Origin: CAZIMM01 sp964540415
GTDB taxonomy: Bacteria; Bacillota; Clostridia; Oscillospirales; Acutalibacteraceae
Assembly (NCBI GenBank): GCA_964540415.1
Contig: CAZIMM010000001.1
Location: 62,001-126,000, forward strand
Length of the DNA: 64,000 nt
Direction: 5' to 3'
Part shown: in pieces, positions 9,411-18,606 of the stretch
Position numbering within the stretch: position 1 is the first letter of the stretch
Layout: each line of letters starts with the position of its first letter
Translations under genes and position numbers: made by a program
Notes under the pieces: model-generated
Databases searched by the model: none
Seen by the model: only the letters and a program-made list of their open reading frames with translations
Told to the model about the DNA's origin: nothing

Positions 9411-9444
9411 GTTAACACAGACAAATGAGAGGACTGATTTCGCA

Positions 9445-11526
9445 ATGCAGAAACCGCTGATAATGAAAAACGCGGGGGAGCGGACAACCCGTATGGCGCT
9501 GAGCGGCGCGGAGCTTGCAAAGCAGGCGCTGTGGATGCTCGCGGGCTTTTTGCTGGCGCTTTGCGGCGCACTCGGGGGAATGTCGCCGTTCTGCGTTGCG
9601 CTGACAGCATTTGCTCCCGCCGGAAGATTGCTTGCGTGCTTTGTCGGCAGCTGCGGCGGAGTGCTTGTCACACATTCGGGAACCCGGGCAATAAGCCTTA
9701 TTGCCTCGCTTATTATTGCGGCGACTCTCAACCAGACCGTCAGCCGCTTTCGCAGCATGCATAGGCTTGAATTCATTCATCCCTGCATTGCTCTGACCTC
9801 CTGCGCTGCCGCCGGCTTCACGGTGCTCGCGGCACAGGGTATAAGCATTGACGGCTCGCTTTCAGTTATTGCGGAAAGCATGATTTCCGCAGGAGCGGCG
9901 TATTTTTATTACCGCGCATATTCGGTCAAGTCTCTGCTGCGCGAGCCTTCGGTGCTCTCCGTTCAGGAGCTTTCCAGCATCGTTGTCGCAGCGTGCACAC
10001 TGCTTGTCAGTGTTTCCCGATTGACCGTCGGCGGCGCGTCGCCGGCAAGATTTCTGGCGGTGCTGCTGGTGCTTTTCTGCGCGCGCTATGCACGCGCTGC
10101 GGGAGGAGCGGTTGCCGGAGTGTGCGCAGGCTTTGCACTGAGCCTTGCGGACGGCATGGGGCATCTGAGCGGCGCATATTCCTTTGCCGGTCTGCTTGCG
10201 GGCATGTTCGCTCCCGTCGGCCAGCTTGCGAGCGCGGCGGCGTTTGTGGCGTCAAACGCGGTGGTTGCGATTCTCAACTCGGGCGAAAACGATATTCTCA
10301 TCACCCTCTGGGAGGCGGCAGCCGCAAGCATTGCGTTTGTGGCAATCCCCTCAAAGCTGCTTGTGCGCGGAGAAAAATATTTTTCTCCCGCCGCGAAACA
10401 GCCGACAATACTGGCGATGAAAAACAGTCTGCTGCTGCGGCTGAATTCCGCCGCCGCCGGGCTGAATGAGGTTGCCGGAACAGTGGACAGAGTTTCGGAA
10501 AGCCTGACGAGAATCGAGAAAAAGACAGGCGGAGCAGCAACGCGCAGGGTTGTGCAGATGCAGGAGATTGTGCGCGACCAGTTCCGCACGCTTTCGACAG
10601 CGCTCGGAGATATATCAGACGATCTTTCCTCAACCGCGGAATTTGACACTGCCGCCGCAGGCAGGGTTGTTTCGGCTCTCGCCTCCTTCGGCATTCATTC
10701 GGTTGAAACCTGCTGCACGGTTGACGGCGAGGGAAGGGTTTGCATAAAGTCGAGGGTAAAGCCTATCAAAAGTGAAATTGACAAGCTTGCTCTGATGCGT
10801 TCGGTTGAGCGGGCTGTGTCACGCAGGCTGAATTATCCGTCGGTGGAAAACCTGCCGGAGGAAACACTGCTCACTTTTTCTCAGCTTACCGAATATGCGG
10901 TCAACATCGGCTCGGCACAGCACCCCGGCGGGGGCAACACGATATGCGGAGATTATTACGAAAGCTTCAACGACGCGGCGGGCAGACAAATCATCGTGCT
11001 CAGCGACGGCATGGGCAGCGGCGCGCGCGCGGCAATTGATTCCGCAATGACTGCCGGGCTTTTTGTCCGGCTGCTGAAATCCGGGTTCAGCTTTGAGAGC
11101 GCGCTGAAGCTCGTCAATTCCGCGCTGATTGTCAAATCGGAGGAGGAATCGCTTGCAACGCTCGATGTTGCGTGCATTGACCTTTACTCCGGCGAGCTTA
11201 CGCTCTTCAAGGCAGGCGCCTCCGCAACACTCGTGAGCAGGGGAAAGCGCCTGATTACGGTTGAAAAGCCGTCCATGCCCGCGGGGATTCTCAAGGACAT
11301 TACATTCGAAACCGAGCGGATAAAGCTGCTGCCGGGTGACACAGTGCTGATGTTCAGCGACGGAGTCGAGCCGGACAGCTTTGAGGAGCTCGGAGAGCTG
11401 CTCTTCAGCAAAAAAATACACAGCCCCTCGGAGCTTGCCGAGAAGGCTGTGGACATCGCGATGGAAAACAGCCAGGGAATCCGCACGGACGATATAACCG
11501 TGATTGCCGCGAGAATTTCCGAATAG
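9445..11526 (+). CDS. spoIIE: Stage II sporulation protein E, PP2C-type serine phosphatase
   Basis: Membrane phosphatase that dephosphorylates SpoIIAA to switch on sigma-F in the forespore and takes part in the polar septum. From ATG 9445 it has 693 residues, somewhat shorter than the B. subtilis protein. The first ~300 residues form about ten hydrophobic segments. A linker follows, then a C-terminal PP2C domain with acidic metal-binding motifs (CGDYYESF, VLSDGMGSGARA, LMFSDGVE, RTDDITVIAARI). The frame opens earlier (9409), but the GAGAGGA sequence and family start favour 9445. It stands alone, divergent from rlmB and convergent with the next GPH gene. Its presence marks the organism as a spore former. 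Confidence 0.93.
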   Translation: MQKPLIMKNAGERTTRMALSGAELAKQALWMLAGFLLALCGALGGMSPFCVALTAFAPAGRLLACFVGSCGGVLVTHSGTRAISLIASLIIAATLNQTVSRFRSMHRLEFIHPCIALTSCAAAGFTVLAAQGISIDGSLSVIAESMISAGAAYFYYRAYSVKSLLREPSVLSVQELSSIVVAACTLLVSVSRLTVGGASPARFLAVLLVLFCARYARAAGGAVAGVCAGFALSLADGMGHLSGAYSFAGLLAGMFAPVGQLASAAAFVASNAVVAILNSGENDILITLWEAAAASIAFVAIPSKLLVRGEKYFSPAAKQPTILAMKNSLLLRLNSAAAGLNEVAGTVDRVSESLTRIEKKTGGAATRRVVQMQEIVRDQFRTLSTALGDISDDLSSTAEFDTAAAGRVVSALASFGIHSVETCCTVDGEGRVCIKSRVKPIKSEIDKLALMRSVERAVSRRLNYPSVENLPEETLLTFSQLTEYAVNIGSAQHPGGGNTICGDYYESFNDAAGRQIIVLSDGMGSGARAAIDSAMTAGLFVRLLKSGFSFESALKLVNSALIVKSEEESLATLDVACIDLYSGELTLFKAGASATLVSRGKRLITVEKPSMPAGILKDITFETERIKLLPGDTVLMFSDGVEPDSFEELGELLFSKKIHSPSELAEKAVDIAMENSQGIRTDDITVIAARISE

Positions 11527-11564
11527 CTTCCGTAAAAACACGTCCGCCGTCCGCTCACCGCAGG

Positions 11565-13037
11565 TTACTGCACCTCGGCGTCAAGGTTTGTTGCTTTTTC
11601 AAGCCTGCGCTGTTCGAGCTCGGCGGTCATTTTTTCCTTGAACTCACCGTGAATCGGGAAAAGCAGCAGTGACAGTCCGTACCCGAAGCGGGCAACGGCG
11701 GGAGCAAGGCAAAATATGCCGAATATACCGTGCAGCACCTTTTTGTCTGTGTGCGGGACGGTGTTTCCGCGCGCGTCAAACTGGGGAGTGAACTTTATCC
11801 AGTCGAACACTGCTCCCGATATGTAACCGATAACAGCTGCCGAGAGCTTGCTGATATAACCGTTGACGGCGTTGACAAGCCCCTCGCTCCGAAGACCGGA
11901 GCGCCACTCAAGATAATCGTACATGTCACCCGTCAGCAGCGGGTCACAGACGCTCATAATATGATTCGGCAGACCCGCAACGGTCAGGCAGGCGGTGACA
12001 ATCGCAAAGTCAATCACGCTGTTGCCGGTCGGGTTGTAGCCGATAAGATAGAGCGCCGTGTGGGCGATGCCGCCGAATATTCCTGCGCCGACTGCCGTCG
12101 GCCTCAGCCCGAAGCGGCGGATGATTTTCGGGGCGAGCGGGGTAATTATGTAGTTCGGCAGTCCGGTGAAAAGGCTGCACAAAAAGCGGTTGGAAAGCCT
12201 TCCCGTGCAGTTGAACCAAAAGAAATCCTCGGATGCGCCGCCCACGCCCTTGACCTGCCCGAAAAAATTTGAAAGCAGAAGCACAAACAGCGGGGGATTG
12301 CGCACAACGAGCTTGACGGACTGCAGAATGCTTGTTTCCTTGAGCTCCTCTCTTGTTGCAAGCGGAACTCGCTCGCGCATATTGAAAAACCCGAACACGC
12401 AGCATAATGCCGCCATGATGACAAAGAACACGGATGCGCCGAGATACACCTGCGGCTGCCCGACCTTATAGTTTGTCAGCTGCGGAAGGAAGTCAACCAT
12501 AATCGGCACAATTGCCGGAATGTAGGTGAACAGATTCACGAACTTGTTTGACGCGATGAGTGTGCTTCGCTCGCTCTGGCTGGGCGTGATGTTGTAAAGC
12601 AGCAGCTGCCAGCCGCCGAAATAAGAGTGGCCGATGCCGTTGATAATTGTGCAGACAGTGGCATAAACCATCCTCTGCCCCGAGGACATGAACATCGGCA
12701 CGATGAAAAACAGAATGGAGGTTATCGCCCAGAAGGGTATCGGCGCTATTAGGAACGGCCGAAGCCTGCCCCAGCGGGTACGGATACGGTCAATGATAAT
12801 TCCGGAAATCGGGTCATCCAGTGCGTCCCAGACGGTCGAAATCGCACCCATTGTGCCGTACTGTCCGCCTGTGAGTCCGAGGAAGTTCATCATGAAATAC
12901 TGCTTTGTTGAACCGACAAAGGAGTTGAGATTGTTCTGACCGTAGGAGGTCAGACAATATGCCGCCATTTCCTTAGGCGTAAGATATCTGGGCTCGGGCA
13001 GTGTTATTCGGCGTTCCTTCGTTTGCGCTTCTTCCAT
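11565..13037 (-). CDS. GPH-family sugar:cation symporter 3
   Basis: Third MelB-like major-facilitator transporter in this window, 490 residues from ATG 13037 (MEEAQTKERR), which has an AAGGGGA ribosome site; the longer open frame upstream overlaps the ABC gene and shows no family similarity. WDALDD is at 70-75 and the family loop DRIRTRWGRLRPF at 83-95; about twelve hydrophobic helices follow. It is more distant from the two at 1478-4561 than they are from each other. It begins 31 bp after the ABC exporter gene and is probably the third gene of that transcript. Substrate unknown. Confidence 0.86.
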   Translation of the reverse strand: MEEAQTKERRITLPEPRYLTPKEMAAYCLTSYGQNNLNSFVGSTKQYFMMNFLGLTGGQYGTMGAISTVWDALDDPISGIIIDRIRTRWGRLRPFLIAPIPFWAITSILFFIVPMFMSSGQRMVYATVCTIINGIGHSYFGGWQLLLYNITPSQSERSTLIASNKFVNLFTYIPAIVPIMVDFLPQLTNYKVGQPQVYLGASVFFVIMAALCCVFGFFNMRERVPLATREELKETSILQSVKLVVRNPPLFVLLLSNFFGQVKGVGGASEDFFWFNCTGRLSNRFLCSLFTGLPNYIITPLAPKIIRRFGLRPTAVGAGIFGGIAHTALYLIGYNPTGNSVIDFAIVTACLTVAGLPNHIMSVCDPLLTGDMYDYLEWRSGLRSEGLVNAVNGYISKLSAAVIGYISGAVFDWIKFTPQFDARGNTVPHTDKKVLHGIFGIFCLAPAVARFGYGLSLLLFPIHGEFKEKMTAELEQRRLEKATNLDAEVQ

Positions 13038-13068
13038 TGTTGACTGTCCCCTTTTTCTGAGTTTGAGT

Positions 13069-14931
13069 TCAGCTGCAGCCCGTGAACTGGCTGTTGTAAA
13101 GCTCGGCGTAGAAGCCTTTTGCTTCAAGCAGCTCCTCGTGCCGTCCGCGCTCGACAATTCTTCCGTTGTTCATCACAAGTATAACATCCGCCTTGCGTAT
13201 TGTTGAAAGGCGGTGAGCGATAACGAAATTTGTGCGCCCCTTCATGAGGGTCTGCATTGCCTGCTGAATCTGAATCTCGGTTCTGGTGTCAACGGAGCTT
13301 GTCGCCTCGTCGAGAATGAGCACGGCGGGGTCAGCAAGAATCGCGCGCGCAATTGTGAGCAGCTGCCGCTGCCCCTGGGAGATGTTCGTCGCATCCTCCT
13401 CGAGCACGGTGTCATAGCCGTCGGCAAGGGTGTTGATGAAATGGTCCGCCATTGCGGATTTTGCCGCCTGCAGTATTTCCTCTTGCGTCGCGCCCTCTCT
13501 GCCGTAGGCAATGTTTTCGGCAATCGTGCCGCGGAACAGCCAGGTATCCTGAAGCACCATGCCGAAAATGCCGTGCAGATTGTCGCGCGGAACGGTGCGG
13601 ATATCCGTTGAGTCAACCTTTATCGCGCCGTCACGCACATCGTAAAACCTCATGAGCAGATTGACCATTGTGGTTTTTCCCGCGCCCGTCGGCCCGACAA
13701 TTGCAATGAGCTGGCCGCTTTCCACCTTGAGGTTGAAGTCCTCAATGAGCGGCTTGTCCTCCGAATATCTGAAGCTGACATTGTCAAACTCAACCCTGCC
13801 CTCCGGGGCTTCAATGTGATTTGTGCAGTCATCGGGGATTTCCTCTTCTTCGTCAAGCAGCGCAAAAACGCGCTCAGCGCAGGCGAGAGAGGACTGCAGG
13901 TTGTTTGCAATGTTTGCAATGTCCACAAGCGGCTGCATGAACAGCTTTGAATATGTGATGAAGGTTGTTATGTCGCCCAGAGACATCATTCCGCGCACAA
14001 CAAACATTCCGCCGGCAACGCAGATAAGCACGTAACCGATGTTGTTGACAAAGCTTATCAGAGGCATAATCATGCCGGAAATAAACTGAGCCTTGCGCCC
14101 GGAGTTGAACAGGTCGCCGTTGATTTCGTCAAACTCGGCAATCGCGGCGCTTTCGTGGTTGAAAACCTTGATGAGCTTGTGCCCGGTGTACATCTCCTCA
14201 ACATGGCCGTTGAGAATGCCCATGGTTTTCCACTGCTCGCGGAAATATTTTTTCGACCGTTTGAGAATCGCCCTTGCAATGAGCAGTGCCGGGGGCAGAA
14301 CGGCAAATGAAATGAGGGTCATCTGCCAGCTGACATAAATCATCAGCCCCAGCACGCCGAAGAACGTGATGGCACAGGTGATCACCTGAATGACGTTGTT
14401 TTGCAGCGTGTTGCTCACGTTGTCAATATCGTTCATTATGCGGCTGAGAATATCTCCCTTTGTGTGCGAATCAAAATATTTCAGCGGAAGTCTTGAAATT
14501 TTGCTGTTGATGTTGTTCCTCATTTCGCACACAATTCTCTGTGTGACACCCGCCATGGTGTAATGCTGAATAAAGCCCATAAGCGAGCTGACAAGATAAA
14601 TCAGAAACAGCATGGTAAGCAGCCGCGCAATCTCGTTGAGCGCGATACTGCCTCCCGCGAGTTTAATATCAACCTGTTCCTTGATTGCGTCCACGACGTC
14701 GCCGAGGAAAAGCGGACCCGTGATTGAAAGCGCCGTTGAAAAAATGCCCGCCACGACGACAACAGCCGTCCTCAGCTTGTTTTTGCCGAAATATCTGAGC
14801 AGCCTGAACAGCGTTTTTTTGAAATCCTGCGGCTTTTCGTCCGGACGGCGGCGCTCGGCGTTGTAGTCATCATATTTTTCTTTGCGCCTCTGCCTGCGGG
14901 GGGCGCTTCGCTTTTCGGTGTTATGCTTCAC
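13069..14931 (-). CDS. ABC exporter half-transporter, catalytically intact subunit
   Basis: Fused membrane and ATPase half-transporter (MdlB/YheH type), 620 residues. The N terminus is very basic, then six helices, then an ABC domain with Walker A (GPTGAGKT), signature ISQGQ, Walker B with catalytic Glu (VLILDEATSSVD) and switch His (IAHRLST). I prefer GTG at 14931 over TTG 14937: GGGGGAG lies 7 nt before the GTG but only 1 nt before the TTG. It overlaps the partner's stop by 11 bp, so the two are translated together as a heterodimer. Substrate, drug or lipid-like, cannot be told. Confidence 0.9.
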   Translation of the reverse strand: MKHNTEKRSAPRRQRRKEKYDDYNAERRRPDEKPQDFKKTLFRLLRYFGKNKLRTAVVVVAGIFSTALSITGPLFLGDVVDAIKEQVDIKLAGGSIALNEIARLLTMLFLIYLVSSLMGFIQHYTMAGVTQRIVCEMRNNINSKISRLPLKYFDSHTKGDILSRIMNDIDNVSNTLQNNVIQVITCAITFFGVLGLMIYVSWQMTLISFAVLPPALLIARAILKRSKKYFREQWKTMGILNGHVEEMYTGHKLIKVFNHESAAIAEFDEINGDLFNSGRKAQFISGMIMPLISFVNNIGYVLICVAGGMFVVRGMMSLGDITTFITYSKLFMQPLVDIANIANNLQSSLACAERVFALLDEEEEIPDDCTNHIEAPEGRVEFDNVSFRYSEDKPLIEDFNLKVESGQLIAIVGPTGAGKTTMVNLLMRFYDVRDGAIKVDSTDIRTVPRDNLHGIFGMVLQDTWLFRGTIAENIAYGREGATQEEILQAAKSAMADHFINTLADGYDTVLEEDATNISQGQRQLLTIARAILADPAVLILDEATSSVDTRTEIQIQQAMQTLMKGRTNFVIAHRLSTIRKADVILVMNNGRIVERGRHEELLEAKGFYAELYNSQFTGCS

Positions 14932-16687
14932 TGTCAAGCTCCCCCTTTGTCAGTTGGGATTCGGCAATTTCACGGTAAACCGGGCAGGTTTCCAACAGCT
15001 CGCGGTGCTTGCCGACACCGGAAATTCGGCCCTTGTCGAGCACGATGATTCTGTCCGCATCCATAATCGTTCCGATTCTCTGCGCGACAATCACAATGTT
15101 CGCATAAGAGAGATTCTTGCGGATTGCGGAACGCAGAAGCGCGTCTGTTTTGAAGTCTAGAGCCGAAAAGCTGTCGTCAAAAACAAAGATTTCACACTTC
15201 ATAACCAGCGCGCGGGCAATCGCAAGGCGCTGCTTCTGACCGCCGGAAAAATTGATTCCGCCCTGCGAGACGCGGTATTCGAGTCCTCCCTCCAGCTCAC
15301 GCACAAAATCCGCGGCGTTCGCCGTTTCGAGAGCCTCCCACATGTCCTCGTCCGAAACGTCCGGAGTTCCCAGACGGAGGTTGTCCGCAACCGTGCCGCT
15401 GAACAGCGACGCCTGCTGGGGGATGAACCCGATTTTTCTGCGAAGCGCCGCGGTGGGAACGCATTTGATATCTGTGCCGTCAACATAAATCGTGCCGGAG
15501 CTGGTATCGTAAAACCTCGGAATGAGGTTGACAAGCGTGGATTTTCCGCTGCCCGTGCCGCCGATGACCGCCGTGACCTCACCCGCAGACGACTCAAAGC
15601 TGATGTTGCCGAGCACCGGCTCCTTAGCGTTGGGATAGCCGAAGCTGACGTCGTCAAAAACCAGTGACCCGCTCACGCCCGCTTTGAAGGGCTGAGGATT
15701 TTCCGGCTCCGTTATCATGGTTTCGGTGTTGAGCACCTCCGCGATTCTGTTTGCGGAAATGGAAGCTCTGGGAAGCATAATCAGCATTGCCGCCGCCATT
15801 GAAACGGCAAAAATTATCATCAGAAGATAAATGACAAACGCCTGAAGGTTTCCCACGGTGTCGCTGATTTCCTTTGCCTGAAGCACGGCGTCCATGGAGG
15901 CAATCTGACTGCCGCCGTTCCAGACAACAAGAATGACAACGCTGAACAGCAGCATGATCGCAAAAGGCACCAGCCCTGCGAACATTCTGTTGATTTTCAG
16001 CGCGATGGAGGTCAGCTCGAAGTTTGCAAGGTGGAAACGGCCGTCCTCATACTTTGTGCGGTTGAAGGCTCTGATAACGCGGATGCCGGCAAGCTTTTCG
16101 CGCAGCAGACGGTTGAGCCTGTCCGTGCTTTTTTGCATATTGTCGAACATCGGCATCACTTTTTTTGAAATCAGGTAAGCAATGAGCGCGATGACGGGAA
16201 TCACAATCAGAATAATTGCGGCAAGCCTCGGGTTGAGCACAAACGCCATCACGCAGCCGCCCACAAGCATAATCGGCGCGCTGATAATCATGCGCAGCAG
16301 TGTCAGCAGAAAATCCTGAACCTGGCGGATGTCGTTTGTTGTTCTGGTTATCAGGGAGGGAGTGCCGATTTTGTCAATATCGCACTGCGAAAGCGACTCC
16401 ACCTTGTGGAACACCGCCTTGCGAAGCTCCGCGCCGAAGCCGGTTGCCGTTTTTGACGAACAGTAGCTTGTGGAAATCGAAATCGCCACGCCGAGCGCCG
16501 AGACAAGAATCATCAGCAGCCCGATGCGCTTGATGTAATCAAGGTCGCCTCGGGTAATTCCGTTGTTGATGATGTTTGCCATGAGCAGCGGCAGCACCAG
16601 CGACATTGCGCTGCTGAAAACCGTAAGAAAAACGGTGAGCACCGCATATCTTTTATATATAAGAACATATCTGAGTGTTTTGAGCAT
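14921..16687 (-). CDS. ABC exporter half-transporter, degenerate-site subunit
   Basis: Partner half-transporter, 588 residues. ATG 16687 (MLKTLRYVL) has GGAAGGA 7 nt upstream, better than the TTG six codons earlier. Six N-terminal helices are followed by an ABC domain: Walker A GGTGSGKST and signature FSGGQKQR are normal. Walker B reads IFVFDDSF (catalytic Glu replaced by Asp) and the switch histidine is Gln (VAQRIGT). This matches heterodimeric exporters such as TM287/288 and BmrCD, where one nucleotide site is degenerate. First gene of the exporter-GPH transcript. Confidence 0.9.
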   Translation of the reverse strand: MLKTLRYVLIYKRYAVLTVFLTVFSSAMSLVLPLLMANIINNGITRGDLDYIKRIGLLMILVSALGVAISISTSYCSSKTATGFGAELRKAVFHKVESLSQCDIDKIGTPSLITRTTNDIRQVQDFLLTLLRMIISAPIMLVGGCVMAFVLNPRLAAIILIVIPVIALIAYLISKKVMPMFDNMQKSTDRLNRLLREKLAGIRVIRAFNRTKYEDGRFHLANFELTSIALKINRMFAGLVPFAIMLLFSVVILVVWNGGSQIASMDAVLQAKEISDTVGNLQAFVIYLLMIIFAVSMAAAMLIMLPRASISANRIAEVLNTETMITEPENPQPFKAGVSGSLVFDDVSFGYPNAKEPVLGNISFESSAGEVTAVIGGTGSGKSTLVNLIPRFYDTSSGTIYVDGTDIKCVPTAALRRKIGFIPQQASLFSGTVADNLRLGTPDVSDEDMWEALETANAADFVRELEGGLEYRVSQGGINFSGGQKQRLAIARALVMKCEIFVFDDSFSALDFKTDALLRSAIRKNLSYANIVIVAQRIGTIMDADRIIVLDKGRISGVGKHRELLETCPVYREIAESQLTKGELDSEA

Positions 16688-16910
16688 ATGTTTTTCCTTC
16701 CGCAAAAATAATCATATTATTGTATCATGTATCTTTTCTGCGGGCAATTAACAAAATGTAAATTTGTCTGCAATATCCGAAAACACATGGTTGCTTATAA
16801 ATAATAATTTATTTTACTCTGTTTGGCCTGTGTTGTCAATAACCGTACGGACGAGAGATACTCACACGGACGGACGAGAGAAAAACGCTCCGTTTTTCAA
16901 CGGTTGGTAA

Positions 16911-17105
16911 CGGTAGGGCGGGGGCTTGCTCCCGCCGTTGAAAAAACCGTTCTCACGTCCATCGGACGGATATGAGAAAAACAGCTGTTTGAACTCGAAA
17001 AACGATATAAATATGTAGAAATTGATAAATATATTATCATGCCGACGCACATTCACGTCATCATCGTTCTGGCCTCTGAAACGGCGGGAGCAAGCCCCCG
17101 CCCTA
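16911..17105 (+). mobile_element. REP-bounded remnant of a Y1/HUH (RAYT/IS200-like) transposase, copy 1
   Basis: Two perfect 24-bp inverted arms (16914-16937 and 17082-17105; TAGGGCGGGGGCTTGCTCCC is the left part) enclose 144 bp. The plus strand from 16976 reads EKQLFELEKRYKYV, then EIDKYIIMPTHIHVII: the catalytic core of REP-associated tyrosine transposases with the HUH pair His-Ile-His. An in-frame stop lies just before and the rest of the enzyme is missing, so this is a non-autonomous relic. A second, shorter copy lies at 22881-23032. Confidence 0.75.
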
Positions 17106-17180
17106 CTCTGTATTTCAATTTGCAGCTCTCACTAATCCGGAATTGCCTGATTGATGCATATACCCCAATTTGTGCATTAC

Positions 17181-17218
17181 TCCGCCCGCTTGGTGGCTGC
17201 ATCTCACAATCTGATTGT
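17181..17218. repeat. 38-bp palindromic module, copy 1
   Basis: Starts TCCGCCCGCTTGGTGG and contains CACAATC-T-GATTGT. It matches 22744-22781 with three mismatches. Both copies sit close to REP elements, which suggests they belong to a larger mobile repeat family. Confidence 0.7.
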
Positions 17219-17228
17219 ATTTTAACGG

Positions 17229-17252
17229 TAGGGCGGGGGCTTGCTCCCACCG
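17229..17252. repeat. Solitary REP sequence
   Basis: Same 24-mer as the arms of the nearby REP-bounded element, with one change (CACCG for CGCCG at the end). It is unpaired, so it may be what remains after excision or recombination. Confidence 0.75.
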
Positions 17253-17342
17253 CTGCACCTCCCCGGAAGTTTCACCTCACCCGGACGAAAAAAGTCCCGG
17301 ACTGCACCTCCCCGGAAGTTTCACCTCGCCCGGACAGAAAAA
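17253..17342. repeat. 49-bp direct tandem duplication
   Basis: CTGCACCTCCCCGGAAGTTT recurs at 17253 and 17302, 49 bp apart, each followed by a CACC-CCGGAC stretch and an A-run. Two copies, the second incomplete. Confidence 0.8.
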
Positions 17343-17559
17343 CGAAAAGACATCCGGCGTTAACCGAATGTCTCTTCGCAAATTTGAGGGGGTAAAAGGT
17401 GTACTTGTAAACCGAGGGTCTAGCCCTTACGGCGGGGTTTGCGGTGCGGCTCCGCGCTCCCTAAGTACAGTTGCATTGTAACAGTCCTTTGTTACATCCG
17501 TGTGTTTTTTCAGTTAATTCCGCTTGATTTTTATGTGACGAACCGTTGTTTATCTTAAT

Positions 17560-18594
17560 TTAACTTTTAAAATATTTTTCAGCTTCGGCGACGTGAAAAC
17601 CGGAGGCTCTCAGCAAACGGTTATACACAGCCAGCCCGACACCGCTTGTGTCGGGACATCTGACGAAAACAGCGCCTGCTCCCAGCTCGTCCGCCCGGCG
17701 AAGCTCCGAAAACAGCCTGTGAGCCTGAACGGAAAATTCGTGCTCTCCTCCCATTGAAAGGCAGCTGAGCGGTATTTTATCCTGCTCGTTTTCAAAGCAC
17801 ATTGCGATGTCACTGTTCTGCGCGTTCTGTTGAACATACCGCACAAACGCATCCAGGCTTCCCCTGACAACGGTTACGCTCGCCTTCGGAGAATAGTGCT
17901 TGTATTTCATTCCGGGCGACGCGGCCTTCTGCCCTTCCTTGAGCCTGCCGAGCACGGCGGAATCGATTTCGCACTCGCCCAGAACCTCTGTGAGCTGCTC
18001 GTGCGTGATTCCTCCCGGACGCAGCAGCCGCGGCACCGGAGTTGTCAGCGTGACAACCGTGGATTCAACCCCGACCTCACAGTCACCCGCGTCCGCAACG
18101 GCGTCAATGCGCCCGTCCAAATCCTGTATGACGTGCCGCGCGCAGGTGGGGCTGGGGCTGCCCGAAAGATTTGCCGAAGGCGCGGCGAGAGGCACTCCGC
18201 TTGCACGGATGAGCGCTGCTGCAATCGGGTGGGACGGCATACGAACGGCAACAGTGTCCAGCCCGCAGCTGACAATCGGCGGCACCCTCGGGGAGCGCGG
18301 CATGATGATTGTCAGCGGTCCCGGCCAGAACCTTTCCGCAAGCTTCAGCGCGTTCTCGGGAACGGAGCTGACAATGGATGTGAGCGCGTCCATGTCCGCA
18401 ATGTGGACAATGAGCGGATTATCCTGCGGTCTGCCCTTCGCTTCAAATATTTTTTTCACCGCCGCCGGGTCAAAAGCGTTCGCGGCAAGGCCGTAAACCG
18501 TCTCTGTGGGCATTGCCACAAGCCCTCCGCCGAGCAATATCCCGGCAAGCTCCTTTATGCGGGCATCATCCGGTGAGGTTATTTTGTAATGCAA
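17560..18594 (-). CDS. sua5: L-threonylcarbamoyladenylate synthase (Sua5 type)
   Basis: Makes threonylcarbamoyl-AMP from threonine, bicarbonate and ATP for the t6A37 modification of ANN-decoding tRNAs. 344 residues: a YrdC/TsaC domain (PTETVYGLA, KGRPQDNPLIVHI, WPGPLTII, APSANLSGSPSPT) plus the C-terminal Sua5 domain seen in longer homologues, joined by a linker containing SPGMKYKHYSP. The start is TTG 18594; the nearest GGAGGG is rather far upstream, inside prfA. It lies 12 bp after prfA, a common Firmicutes neighbour, and is probably cotranscribed with it. Confidence 0.93.
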   Translation of the reverse strand: MHYKITSPDDARIKELAGILLGGGLVAMPTETVYGLAANAFDPAAVKKIFEAKGRPQDNPLIVHIADMDALTSIVSSVPENALKLAERFWPGPLTIIMPRSPRVPPIVSCGLDTVAVRMPSHPIAAALIRASGVPLAAPSANLSGSPSPTCARHVIQDLDGRIDAVADAGDCEVGVESTVVTLTTPVPRLLRPGGITHEQLTEVLGECEIDSAVLGRLKEGQKAASPGMKYKHYSPKASVTVVRGSLDAFVRYVQQNAQNSDIAMCFENEQDKIPLSCLSMGGEHEFSVQAHRLFSELRRADELGAGAVFVRCPDTSGVGLAVYNRLLRASGFHVAEAEKYFKS

Positions 18595-18606
18595 GGTTTC
18601 CGTTTT

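Larger units (their letters stand above)
16688..17559. other. Repeat-filled intergenic region
   Basis: 872 bp without a gene, between the ABC exporter start and the sua5 stop. It holds a REP-bounded transposase remnant (16911-17105), a 38-bp palindromic module (17181-17218), a solitary REP (17229-17252), a 49-bp tandem duplication (17253-17342) and a TGTAAC-N8-GTTACA inverted repeat at 17477-17496. Open frames here are artefacts of the repeats. No tRNA or convincing ncRNA is visible. Confidence 0.75.

Noticed and set aside
10819..11541. Minus-strand open frame of 240 codons
   Set aside because: Antisense shadow of the spoIIE phosphatase domain.
17039..17395. Plus-strand frame starting MPTHIHVII as a complete gene
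   Set aside because: Only the first ~10 residues match the transposase core; the rest runs through REP and tandem repeats, so it is a relic.
16739..17559. tRNA or rRNA gene in the long intergenic region
   Set aside because: No cloverleaf-type arms or TTCGA-type T-loop; the GC-rich hairpins are explained by REP sequences.
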